64,000 bases of DNA from NCBI GenBank assembly GCA_031417835.1, contig JANOWJ010000188.1, forward strand, positions 5,408 through 69,407, read 5' to 3'. A program made the translations under genes and the position numbers. This DNA is from JADJLQ01 sp031417835 (GTDB lineage Bacteria > Bacteroidota > Bacteroidia > Chitinophagales > Saprospiraceae). Under the pieces are notes generated by a model that saw nothing but the letters and a program-made list of their open reading frames with translations, was not told the origin of the DNA and made no database searches. Positions 36,678-45,905 of this stretch are shown here, one piece after another (within the stretch, counting starts at the first letter, position 1; each line of letters opens with the position of its first letter).

Positions 36678-36717
36678 AGAAACTTAAACCTTTTACACAT
36701 AAAGTATAATAGAGGAT

Positions 36718-37980
36718 ATGGAATTATTAAGATTGATTACAGCAGGCAGTGTAGATGATGGCAAAAGCACATTAATCGGAAGACTGTTATACGATAGTAA
36801 AAATATATGGATAGATCAGATCGAACAACTTGAAAAAGTATCCAAGGCAAAAAAGACGACCCAAATCGATCTAGCACTTTTGACGGATGGACTTAGAGCA
36901 GAGCGGGAACAGGGCATCACGATCGATGTAGCATACCGATACTTTTCTAGTCCGCTTCGGAAATTTATAATCGCAGATGCTCCGGGACACATTCAGTATA
37001 CGCGAAATATGGTGACTGGTGCGTCTAATTCAGAATTGATGATCTTGCTCATCGATGCTCGGCAAGGTGTGATAGAGCAGACGCGTCGACACTCTATCAT
37101 TGCATCCTTACTGAAAATACCACATGTCATCGTCACTATCAATAAAATGGATCTCGTAGATTTTGATCAAAACAGATTTGAAGAGATCGTCTCAGCGTAT
37201 AAAGAAATCGCTAGCAAATTAAACCTAAAGCAGGTGCAATATATTCCGATCTCTGCCTTGAGTGGTGATAATGTAGTCAATGTCTCATCTAACATGCCCT
37301 GGTACGAGGGTTCCGCTTTACTACCATTATTAGAGACGATCGATTTGCATAAGAAGGATGATGACACGCCTGGTCGGTTTCAAGTCCAATATGTGATTCG
37401 CCCGCAGTCAGATGACTTGCATGATTATCGAGGCTATGCAGGGCAAGTGGCCGGAAATGGATTTATGGTTGGCGATGCCGTCACTGTATTACCCATTGGG
37501 TTAGCATCAAAGATCGCCCGTATTGAACATCATGGCAAAGACATCGATCGGGTGAGCTCCGGCATGCCGGCGGTGATACATCTCGCTGATGATATCGATA
37601 TCAGCCGAGGAGATCTGATCATACGGTCTGATGATGAGATTCACATCACAAAAGTCCATCAAGCTATTATTTGTTGGATGGATGAAAAGCCAATGCAATT
37701 AGGTAATAAATATTTATTACAACAACACAGTCGTATTGTTAAAGCAGTTGTAAAATCGATTGAATACCGATTGAATGTAAACACACTGGAACACGAAATT
37801 GGTATTCAAAAATTGGAATTAAATCAAGTAGCACTCGTCCATATCAATACATCTAGTCCTCTTGCCTACGACAGTTATGACCAATCCAAGACGACGGGGA
37901 GTGCTATCCTGATTGATGAAACAAGTCACAAGACTGTTGCTGCCGTATTATTTAATCAACCAGTAGAAATACTGACTTAA
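36718..37980 (+). CDS. cysN: Sulfate adenylyltransferase subunit 1, GTPase (CysN)
   Basis: This 420-residue EF-Tu-like GTPase has G1 GSVDDGKSTLIGRLL, G3 DAPGHIQYTRNMVTGAS and G4 NKMDLVDF. Two beta-barrel domains follow. GTP hydrolysis drives APS formation by CysD. It has no fused CysC kinase, which agrees with the APS-type reductase upstream: no PAPS is needed. The length is normal for the unfused form. The next gene begins six bases later. Confidence 0.95.
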   Translation: MELLRLITAGSVDDGKSTLIGRLLYDSKNIWIDQIEQLEKVSKAKKTTQIDLALLTDGLRAEREQGITIDVAYRYFSSPLRKFIIADAPGHIQYTRNMVTGASNSELMILLIDARQGVIEQTRRHSIIASLLKIPHVIVTINKMDLVDFDQNRFEEIVSAYKEIASKLNLKQVQYIPISALSGDNVVNVSSNMPWYEGSALLPLLETIDLHKKDDDTPGRFQVQYVIRPQSDDLHDYRGYAGQVAGNGFMVGDAVTVLPIGLASKIARIEHHGKDIDRVSSGMPAVIHLADDIDISRGDLIIRSDDEIHITKVHQAIICWMDEKPMQLGNKYLLQQHSRIVKAVVKSIEYRLNVNTLEHEIGIQKLELNQVALVHINTSSPLAYDSYDQSKTTGSAILIDETSHKTVAAVLFNQPVEILT

Positions 37981-37986
37981 TAGCCT

Positions 37987-38799
37987 ATGATTAAGCATCC
38001 TCACATCGTTTTTGGCAGCGCGGGTCCTGGAGATCCGGATCTGGTGACTATCAAGCTGGTAGAATGTCTTGGTAAAAGTGATTGTATATTAGTCGATCGT
38101 CTAGTCCATCCGGACATCCTATCGAGATATGCACCACCTAGAGCAGAAATTATATTTGTAGGAAAACAAGCTTATCAAAAAGAATCAACAGATCAACAAA
38201 GCATCAATGAGTTACTTATCGAGAAAGCCCTGGCGGGCAAATCTGTATTGCGATTAAAAGGCGGCGATGTAGCGATCTACAGCAATGTGATCGACGAGAT
38301 CGATGCGATCAAGGCGCATAATATCACCTATCAGATCATCCCCGGCATCACTGCAGCCTCTGGAGCAGCTGCTAGTCTGGGAATTCCGTTGACCGGTAAA
38401 GGGATTGCACCTGGTGTGCAACTGCATTCCATGTCTCGCAAAGAGGATATTTCAGAAGCAGATTACTTCTATTGGGCGCATTCGAAAGACACATTGGTCT
38501 ATTATATGTCGATCAGCCCGCTTAAAAGTCTTGTGCAAGGATTGATCACACATGGTGCATCGGGGGATCGGCCCATCGCCATTATAGAGGAAGCCACTAC
38601 CCCATCACAACAGACCAGCGTCTATACATTACAATCTTTTTTGAATGCACATTCTGAACTTGAGTTTAAATCACCATCGATAGTTATCATTGGTGATATG
38701 ATTCGAGAAATTAATATTTCCGTTATCGGCCAGGCTGCCTTACAGGCTACATTTGCACCTATCCATTCCACAACAAAAAGTACCATTCATGTTATCTGA
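37987..38799 (+). CDS. cobA: Uroporphyrinogen-III C-methyltransferase (SUMT), divergent
   Basis: This 270-residue protein opens with the SUMT motif VFGSAGPGDPDLVTIKLVECL and has IIPGITAASGAAASLGIPLT. It converts uroporphyrinogen III to precorrin-2 with two SAM. The RLKGGD block reads RLKGGDVAIYSNVIDEI where most SUMTs have GGDPxxFGRGGEE, so this enzyme departs from the family in its best conserved loop. Function still fits because its product feeds siroheme for CysI in the same operon. It starts six bases after cysN and overlaps cysJ by 11. Confidence 0.87.
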   Translation: MIKHPHIVFGSAGPGDPDLVTIKLVECLGKSDCILVDRLVHPDILSRYAPPRAEIIFVGKQAYQKESTDQQSINELLIEKALAGKSVLRLKGGDVAIYSNVIDEIDAIKAHNITYQIIPGITAASGAAASLGIPLTGKGIAPGVQLHSMSRKEDISEADYFYWAHSKDTLVYYMSISPLKSLVQGLITHGASGDRPIAIIEEATTPSQQTSVYTLQSFLNAHSELEFKSPSIVIIGDMIREINISVIGQAALQATFAPIHSTTKSTIHVI

Positions 38800-40471
38800 A
38801 GCAAAACTGAGGACTCTGACGGATTTTATAGATAAAACCAATAAAGAAGAATTGATTTGGGTGCACGGCTACATAGCTGGTTTGATCTCCAGCTCTGAAC
38901 CTTTAGGTACTGTCTTAGCAACAGCGCTTAAAAAGTTTACAATTCTGTATGGCACGGATACAGGCAATTCAAAAAAACTTGCCATCGAGTTTTCCGCCAT
39001 TAGTAAAAAACAAGGCGCCAAAGTAAAAGTGGCAGGAATGGATACCTATAAAATAGAGGATTTGGCTCAAGAAAAAAACCTGGTGATCATAATGAGTACA
39101 CATGGTGACGGAGATCCACCACCATCAGCCAAGAAATTTTATGACCAATTGATGTCGACGGAAACGAAGTATCCCAATCTTGAATTTTCAGTTTTAGCGC
39201 TTGGAGATTCATCCTACCCTATGTTTTGCAAAGCAGGAGATGATGTGTTTGCTAAATTGATTCAATTGGGCGCCCAATCCGCATGCCCTATTCAGCACTG
39301 TGATGTCGACTATCAATCATTGGCCTCTACCTGGTTTCAGACTTATTTAAATACGTTCGCTACAGATGTTGAGTCAGTACCTACTACACCAATTCTAAAA
39401 GCAGCTACAGGTAAAAAATATTATCGCGGTATCGTGAAGGCGAAAATCAATCTGAATGGTCGCCATGCGAATAAAGAAACCAATCACATCGAAATCAAAA
39501 CCGATGAACCGGTACTCTATGAACCAGGTGATGCTCTTGGTTTGGTTCCCAAAAATAAACAAACTGTACTTGATAAATTATTTTCATTAGTCGCCGTCGA
39601 TCCTTATCTCAGTGTACCGTATAAAGGATCGGGACACACTTTGCATGACATTTTCAGTAATAAATTAAATATAGCTTTCCTCAAAGAATCACAAGTGCAA
39701 AAGTATGCAGAGATCATAGGTCAGACTATACCGCACGTACGGATGGACTTATTAGACTTGTTACGCATTTACCCCGTGAGCAAACCATATCAGTTTATAG
39801 AATTTTTGCCGGTACTGACTGAAATGCTGCCAAGGTTGTATTCAATCTGTTCATCACCCCAAGTAAGGGATAATGAAGTGCACATTTTGGTGAGCAAAAG
39901 TACTTTCCTGGTAGACGGTGAAAAGCGATACGGATTGTGCAGCGATATGATCTCAGAATTTTCCGAAGGGACTTCATTTGATTTCTATATCCATAAAAAT
40001 AAATCGTTTAGATTGCCGGGTCCAGATACAGATATTATTATGATAGGACCAGGTACTGGTATAGCACCAATGCGCGCATTTATTGAAGAGCGGGATGCCA
40101 TCGGAGGCGCTGGTCGCAATTGGATCTTTTTTGGGGAACAACATTTTGCCAGTGACTTTTTTTATCAGACCGAAATGCAACAATATGTTGGTACTGGTAG
40201 CCTGCATCGAGTGGATTTGGCATGGTCAAGGGATCAAAATGAAAAAATATATGTACAACATCGGATCGCTGAACAAGGTAAAGAGTTATATGAATGGATT
40301 AAAAATGGAGCTCATATCTTCATCAGTGGAAGCCGTACCCCGATGAGTGAAGATGTAGAGCGCGCTATGATCGATATGATCTATGCACACAGTGGCAAAA
40401 GTGCACCCGAGTCGGAAGCATACTGGGCTGAGCTAAAAGAATCAGGAATTTACAAAGCAGATGTCTACTAA
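38789..40471 (+). CDS. cysJ: Sulfite reductase flavoprotein (CysJ-type diflavin reductase)
   Basis: This protein of about 560 residues starts at the ATG at 38789 (MLSEAKLRTLTDFIDKTNKEELIWVHGYIAGL), which overlaps the SUMT end by 11 bases. It has a flavodoxin domain (TILYGTDTGNSKKLAIEF, IMSTHGDGDPPPSAKKFY, LALGDSSYPMFC), an FAD domain (PRLYSICSSPQ) and an NADPH domain (IMIGPGTGIAPMRAFIEER, FFGEQHFASDFFYQTE). It passes electrons from NADPH to the haemoprotein CysI. It has the normal length and ends YKADVY. Confidence 0.94.
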   Translation: MLSEAKLRTLTDFIDKTNKEELIWVHGYIAGLISSSEPLGTVLATALKKFTILYGTDTGNSKKLAIEFSAISKKQGAKVKVAGMDTYKIEDLAQEKNLVIIMSTHGDGDPPPSAKKFYDQLMSTETKYPNLEFSVLALGDSSYPMFCKAGDDVFAKLIQLGAQSACPIQHCDVDYQSLASTWFQTYLNTFATDVESVPTTPILKAATGKKYYRGIVKAKINLNGRHANKETNHIEIKTDEPVLYEPGDALGLVPKNKQTVLDKLFSLVAVDPYLSVPYKGSGHTLHDIFSNKLNIAFLKESQVQKYAEIIGQTIPHVRMDLLDLLRIYPVSKPYQFIEFLPVLTEMLPRLYSICSSPQVRDNEVHILVSKSTFLVDGEKRYGLCSDMISEFSEGTSFDFYIHKNKSFRLPGPDTDIIMIGPGTGIAPMRAFIEERDAIGGAGRNWIFFGEQHFASDFFYQTEMQQYVGTGSLHRVDLAWSRDQNEKIYVQHRIAEQGKELYEWIKNGAHIFISGSRTPMSEDVERAMIDMIYAHSGKSAPESEAYWAELKESGIYKADVY

Positions 40472-40511
40472 TCTATAATCTGAAACGTTTCATCCTCCAA
40501 AATCAATAAAA

Positions 40512-42179
40512 ATGAGTACAAATCTTTCACCGGTAGAAAAAATAAAAACCAAGAGCGATGGCCTTAGAGGTACATTGGTAGAAAGTCTTGGCGATCAAAT
40601 CACTGGTGCTATCCGTGAAGATGATCAGTCGGTAATCAAACATCATGGCATGTATCAGCAGGATGATCGGGACTTGAGAGAGGAGAGATCTCAAAAAAAA
40701 TTGGAATGGCTGTATTCCTTTATGATTCGTTTGAGATTACCTGGAGGATTTCTCACTCCCACTCAATGGCTGGCAATGCATCATATCGCCGGTGAACATA
40801 GCACAGGAGTTATTAAAATCACTACGCGCCAGACCGTCCAATTGCACGGGATTGTAAAATCACATCTCAAACCAACACTCAAATCATTTGCTACACAACG
40901 ACTCGATAGTATAGCAGCTTGCGGGGATGTCAATCGAAATGTAATCTGTAGTGCACATCCCAAAGAAAGCAAAATTCATGAAGAAGTCTTCCAATATGCG
41001 GATAAGATCAGTACGATGGCTTTGCCTAAAACCAATGCATTTTATGAAATATGGTTAGATCGAGAGACACTCACTAAAAAAGAAGAGGAGATCGATCCAT
41101 TGTATCAGGATCGATACCTGCCCCGAAAATTCAAAATAGCCATCGCTATTCCACCAAATAATGATGTGGATGTATTTACGAATGATATTGGATTGATCGC
41201 CGTCATCCAAAATGATAAATTGCTTGGTTTTAATATAGCGATAGGTGGTGGACTCGGAACTACACATGGCAATAAAGACACATACCCACGATTAGGTGAT
41301 GTGATCGGATTCACTGGAAGTGAAGAAAAAACCTTAAAAGCAGTCTACGAAATTATAACGACTCAAAGGGATCATGGCAATCGCAGCGATCGCAAGCAAT
41401 CACGCCTTAAATATACGATTGATAAAATGGGGCTGGAAAACTTCAAGGCCGAAGTTGAAAAAAGATGTGGCTATAAATTAGAGCCCGCCAAGCCTTACGA
41501 ATTTACTGCCCGCACTGATTTTTTTGGTTGGCATCAAAATCATGAGCATAAATGGTATTACACTTTATTTATAGAAAACGGCAGGATCGCAGACGAAACA
41601 GTAGCAATAAAATCATGTTTGTACGAGATAGCTCAAACTCATAAAGCTAATTTTAGATTTACAGCAAATCAAAAGTTGATCGTAAGTGATATTGCCCCAT
41701 CGGATAAACAAGTCATTGAAGATATCTTACTAAAATATAATATTATTGAGCACACGGCGCAAGCCTCTCCTATGCGCAGGAATGCTATCGCCTGTGTCGC
41801 TTTTAATACCTGCCCATTGGCACTAGCCGAAGGTCAGCGGTACTTACCGACCTTGGTTGGTAAGATCGAACTATTATTGGTAAAATATAATTTATTGGAT
41901 GACGCTATATCGATCCGTATGACTGGCTGCCCAAATGGATGCGGTCGTCCGTACGTAGCAGAAATAGGACTTATAGGCACATCGTACGGCCATTATAATC
42001 TTCATCTCGGCGGCGATCGATTAGGCCTGAGACTCAATACCAAAGCATATGATAGCGTCAATGAAGAAAAAATACTGGTGATCCTGGATCCATTATTAAA
42101 AGCATACAGCACAAACAAGTCCCTTTATGCCTCCTTTGGAGATTTTATACACCAGAATCCCAATTTAATAAGTCATTGA
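40512..42179 (+). CDS. cysI: Sulfite reductase haemoprotein (CysI)
   Basis: This 555-residue protein binds siroheme and a 4Fe-4S cluster. The cluster cysteines are at 428 and 434 (ACVAFNTCPLALAEGQRYLP) and 473 and 477 (TGCPNGCGRP). The N-terminal ferredoxin-like repeat contains LEWLYSFMIRLRLPGGFLTP and TGVIKITTRQTVQLHG. It reduces sulfite to sulfide with six electrons. The tetrapyrrole genes of the same operon presumably feed its siroheme. Its stop codon (TGA) overlaps the TTG start of the next gene. Confidence 0.95.
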   Translation: MSTNLSPVEKIKTKSDGLRGTLVESLGDQITGAIREDDQSVIKHHGMYQQDDRDLREERSQKKLEWLYSFMIRLRLPGGFLTPTQWLAMHHIAGEHSTGVIKITTRQTVQLHGIVKSHLKPTLKSFATQRLDSIAACGDVNRNVICSAHPKESKIHEEVFQYADKISTMALPKTNAFYEIWLDRETLTKKEEEIDPLYQDRYLPRKFKIAIAIPPNNDVDVFTNDIGLIAVIQNDKLLGFNIAIGGGLGTTHGNKDTYPRLGDVIGFTGSEEKTLKAVYEIITTQRDHGNRSDRKQSRLKYTIDKMGLENFKAEVEKRCGYKLEPAKPYEFTARTDFFGWHQNHEHKWYYTLFIENGRIADETVAIKSCLYEIAQTHKANFRFTANQKLIVSDIAPSDKQVIEDILLKYNIIEHTAQASPMRRNAIACVAFNTCPLALAEGQRYLPTLVGKIELLLVKYNLLDDAISIRMTGCPNGCGRPYVAEIGLIGTSYGHYNLHLGGDRLGLRLNTKAYDSVNEEKILVILDPLLKAYSTNKSLYASFGDFIHQNPNLISH

Positions 42180-44947
42180 TATTAAAAAACAGGACCTTGG
42201 ATCAAAATGATCATATCACCCCTACTCTATTTGACTTTGATGATTTTGTCAAAGCCAAATTAAATGCACTTAAATCTAAAGGTTCTTATCGTCAATTTTT
42301 ACTAATTGATAAACAGGCTAGTCTATTTCCAAAATTTTCATATCGGAATATCGACGGCAAAACAAAACAAGCCACCAATTGGTGTACCAATGACTATCTC
42401 GCCTTGAGTACATGGCAGGGTAATCGAGATAAGGCCAATGAGATAACCCATCTCAGTGGCACAGGCAGTGGTGGTACAAGGAATATTTCTGGCAGCACTA
42501 TATATCACCAAGCTCTCGAAGGTACACTTGCATTATGGCATGACCAAGAGCGAGCTATCCTTTTTAATAGTGCTTATCAGGCGAATTTGACTACCCTTGC
42601 TACGCTTGGCCGACATATACCTGAATTGATTTTTATATCGGATGAAGAAAATCATGCATCTCTGATTGAAGGAATGCGATCCACCGCCAATAAAAAATTG
42701 ATATTTCGTCATAATGATATAGATCATCTTGAGTGCATTTTGAATAAATTGGATGCCCATGCACCGAAAATCATAGTATTCGAGAGTATCTATTCAATTT
42801 CTGGTACTATAGCTCCAGTAGCTAAAATAGTCGAGCTCGCTAAAAAACATCATTGTCTCACTTTCGTCGACGAAGTGCATGCAGTAGGTTTGTACGGAAA
42901 CAATGGATCAGGTTTATTAAATCAACTTGGTTTATCGAGTGCAGTGGATATTATTAATGGTACATTGTCCAAAGCAATAGGTGTGTTTGGTGGCTATATC
43001 GCTGCTTCTCATCTTTGGATAGATTTTATACGAAGTTTTGGCAGCGGTTTTATTTTTACAACTTCTTTACCACCTGCCCTCTGCGCAGCTGCAGAACACA
43101 GTATACGGGAGATTATCGCAAATGAAGAGTTGCGCAAGCATTTTTTCGAAAATGTCACTTGGCTGAGACATGCTCTTGATGATCAATATATCAGGTATTC
43201 AGGAGAAGGGACACACATTACAAATATACATATAGGTGATGCGGAGAGATGTAAGGCTATAGCTACTGACTTATTAGAAGACCATGGTCAATACTTGCAA
43301 CCCATCAATCATCCTACAGTGCCTGAGGGTAAGGAATGTCTGAGGATCACGGTGACGCCCAGACACACAAGACTAGATATGCAAGATCTCGCTCGTAGTC
43401 TTAATAGGGTTTTAAAACCCAAGATCATTTTGACTGGCAGAAGTTCGCGATTATCAAAAGTACAGATGCGGCTTGCACACGATAAAATTAAAGTACACTT
43501 TCCAGATCTTCATGAAGAGGTACAATATAAAGAAAGCAGAGGCGATCGGTTAGCTCATGTGGCACTGCATACGCAAGAAGGCATTGATTTTTTTACAGAG
43601 GATGTTTTTAATGAGTTAAAAGAAGGTAGTGCAGATATCGCTATACATTCGCTTAAGGATATGAGCAGTGCTCACTTTTTTGGCGAACATCGTTTTGCTG
43701 TGATCGATAGAGATGAAGTGCGAGATATTGCCATTTTTAATCCAGAGGTACTCGACAAGATCAAATCAGGGAAGCCCATTCAAATAGGCACCTGTTCATT
43801 TCGTCGTGAATACATGGCATTTCATGTTTTGAAAAACATTTTGCCTCAACTTGGACCCGAAATTACTATTGAGCCGCTGCCGATCCGCGGAAATATCGAT
43901 ACCCGATTAAACAAATTAAATAGGCGGGAATACGATGGTATCATACTGGCCGCCGCGGGGATCAACAGGATGTTGAATAGTATAGAAGATCGTGCCTCTT
44001 TCCTTGAGTTGATGGCCAATAAAAAGTGGATGGTGCTGCCATTGGTAGAATGTGTACCCGCCCCTTGCCAGGCTGCGATAGTCGTCGAAGCTATTCCTAC
44101 CAATAGAATTGCTAAAATTATCTTAAACAAAATCAAAGACCCCGCACTGCATCTATTGTGCATGGAAGAAAAACGAATAGCTAATCATTATGGTGCTGGC
44201 TGCATTCAGAAATTTGGGGTGACTACATTGCACATCGGTGACCGTACTGTAGTGTTGGCCAAAGGGCAGGACGAATCAGGCGTTACATTTGAAGATTGGC
44301 ATGGCCTGAATAGTCCAGGAGTAGAAGTTCATCCAGATTTTATCCTTTCCTCGGATGAATTAGGGTACGTGCCGGTTAAAAGCCCTTTAAATGAAAATAT
44401 CAAGTCCATTCAGTTTGATCTTGGGTGTTTTATTGCACATATATCAGCTATAGATTCAATATCACCCGATTACTTTCATAAGACTAGGGTCTGGGTGGCA
44501 GGTATGGCTACTTGGAAAAAAATGGCTCAAAAAGGCATCTGGGTAGAAGGTTGTGCTGACTCCTTTGGATTTCAATCTATTGCATCGTTATTAAAAACAA
44601 GTTTGATTTCACTGGATCCTCTGGAGATATCGATTCTTACGAATAAAAAATCAGCTTTGCGATGGATTCACTCCGGCTATCGTGCTATCGGTACGTATGA
44701 ATTAACCTATGAATCCAATCTTTTACACAAGTATAAATTAATTTCGGCTAAAATGATTTTTTGGAATTGTTTTGCCCATTATGACTCCGTACAAAATATT
44801 CTGCCATCAGGTATTATCCATGCGTGTCTCCCGGGTAGGACCGCTGAAGCGCTCAAGATTGTTGGACTTGACCCTTTGATTTTTCCTACCATTAATGCAT
44901 TCAATCAATGGAAAAAGAAATATATCCAAGCCTATATCGCCGCTTAA
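42176..44947 (+). CDS. Three-part fusion: 5-aminolevulinate synthase, hydroxymethylbilane synthase, uroporphyrinogen-III synthase-like
   Basis: This 923-residue protein joins three enzymes in one frame. Residues about 1-405 are a 5-aminolevulinate synthase (Shemin pathway): SGTGSGGTRNISGSTIYH, SDEENHASLIEGM, FRHNDIDHL, VDEVHAVGLYG and NGTLSKAIGVFGGYIAAS with the PLP lysine at 266. Residues about 416-720 are hydroxymethylbilane synthase: ADIAIHSLKDM, IGTCSFRREYM, RGNIDTRLNKLNRREYDGIILAAAG and the dipyrromethane cysteine at 676 (GAGCIQKFG). The last about 190 residues resemble a short HemD (RVWVAGMATWKKMAQKGIWVEG, CLPGRTAEALKIVGLDPLIFPT). Start is TTG at 42176, overlapping the cysI stop. hemB overlaps its end by 40 bases. 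Confidence 0.88.
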   Translation: MILKNRTLDQNDHITPTLFDFDDFVKAKLNALKSKGSYRQFLLIDKQASLFPKFSYRNIDGKTKQATNWCTNDYLALSTWQGNRDKANEITHLSGTGSGGTRNISGSTIYHQALEGTLALWHDQERAILFNSAYQANLTTLATLGRHIPELIFISDEENHASLIEGMRSTANKKLIFRHNDIDHLECILNKLDAHAPKIIVFESIYSISGTIAPVAKIVELAKKHHCLTFVDEVHAVGLYGNNGSGLLNQLGLSSAVDIINGTLSKAIGVFGGYIAASHLWIDFIRSFGSGFIFTTSLPPALCAAAEHSIREIIANEELRKHFFENVTWLRHALDDQYIRYSGEGTHITNIHIGDAERCKAIATDLLEDHGQYLQPINHPTVPEGKECLRITVTPRHTRLDMQDLARSLNRVLKPKIILTGRSSRLSKVQMRLAHDKIKVHFPDLHEEVQYKESRGDRLAHVALHTQEGIDFFTEDVFNELKEGSADIAIHSLKDMSSAHFFGEHRFAVIDRDEVRDIAIFNPEVLDKIKSGKPIQIGTCSFRREYMAFHVLKNILPQLGPEITIEPLPIRGNIDTRLNKLNRREYDGIILAAAGINRMLNSIEDRASFLELMANKKWMVLPLVECVPAPCQAAIVVEAIPTNRIAKIILNKIKDPALHLLCMEEKRIANHYGAGCIQKFGVTTLHIGDRTVVLAKGQDESGVTFEDWHGLNSPGVEVHPDFILSSDELGYVPVKSPLNENIKSIQFDLGCFIAHISAIDSISPDYFHKTRVWVAGMATWKKMAQKGIWVEGCADSFGFQSIASLLKTSLISLDPLEISILTNKKSALRWIHSGYRAIGTYELTYESNLLHKYKLISAKMIFWNCFAHYDSVQNILPSGIIHACLPGRTAEALKIVGLDPLIFPTINAFNQWKKKYIQAYIAA

Positions 44948-45903
44948 GATCTAATGCGCAGGTACGGTCGCTGGTGAGTCCATTGAGACTTTCGCACCAG
45001 AGTTTTATCATGCCTTTGTTTATAGAAGAAGGATTGGATCAACCAAGAGCAGTAGCTTATATGCATGGAGTCAAGGTCGAAACAGTGGAGACCATTTACC
45101 ATGCTATCGACAAAGCATTAACAGCAGGGGTGCACAAATTTTTATTATTTCCAGTGCCTGCTGGTAAGTCTCATTATCCACATGATTTTTCTTTTGCCGA
45201 ATCCATAATTTCCAGGATCAAATCTAAATATGGTGACGAGTTATGGTTAGCCTGTGATGTATGTTTATGTAGCTACACCATATCCGGTCATTGTGGTATC
45301 CTAAATGCTGAAGGAAATAAAGTTTTGAACCATGAGTCTGTGCAACTTCTGGCACAATATGCCCAAGTAATTGCTAGAGCGGGAGTCGATTGTATTGCTC
45401 CCAGTGATATGATGGACGGCAGAGTTAAAGCCATTCGAAAGGCGCTGGATGATCTTGGTCATGACGATACCATGATCATGTCGTATTCTACTAAATTTAG
45501 TTCCCAGTGGTACGGCCCTTTTAGAGATGCGTGTCATTCCTCGCCCAATGCAGCAGAACTTAAGGATAGAAAATCATATCAACTTTCGCCTTTAAATATA
45601 AGCGATGCCATACAATGTGCCATCCGGGATGATCATGATGGTGCCGACATCTTGATGATTAAACCTGCTGCTTTGTATACGGATGTCATTGCAAAAATTA
45701 AAGACAAAACAAACAGGCCCATTGCCGCTTATCATGTCAGTGGCGAATATGCCGCAATAGAAGCGTTGGCCAGTGCAGGTATGTTAGACAGGAAGAAGGC
45801 TCACTTGGAGGTATGGTCTGCTTTGCAGCGCAGTGGCACGGATATCATTATCTCTTATGCAGCAGATCACGCCAAATTATGGATCGAAACTTTTGAATAT
45901 TAG
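44908..45903 (+). CDS. hemB: Porphobilinogen synthase (delta-aminolevulinate dehydratase)
   Basis: This 331-residue protein has the HemB motifs: SLYRRLRSNAQVRSLV at the N-terminus, ACDVCLCSYTISGHCG (zinc-type cysteines), MIMSYSTKFSSQWYGPFRDA and DILMIKPAALYTDVI with the Schiff-base lysines. It condenses two aminolevulinates to porphobilinogen, the step missing from the fused protein upstream. Its first 40 bases overlap that gene in another frame; the N-terminal motif starts within the overlap, so the overlap is real. It is translationally linked to the fusion gene. Confidence 0.95.
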   Translation: MEKEIYPSLYRRLRSNAQVRSLVSPLRLSHQSFIMPLFIEEGLDQPRAVAYMHGVKVETVETIYHAIDKALTAGVHKFLLFPVPAGKSHYPHDFSFAESIISRIKSKYGDELWLACDVCLCSYTISGHCGILNAEGNKVLNHESVQLLAQYAQVIARAGVDCIAPSDMMDGRVKAIRKALDDLGHDDTMIMSYSTKFSSQWYGPFRDACHSSPNAAELKDRKSYQLSPLNISDAIQCAIRDDHDGADILMIKPAALYTDVIAKIKDKTNRPIAAYHVSGEYAAIEALASAGMLDRKKAHLEVWSALQRSGTDIIISYAADHAKLWIETFEY

Positions 45904-45905
45904 AA

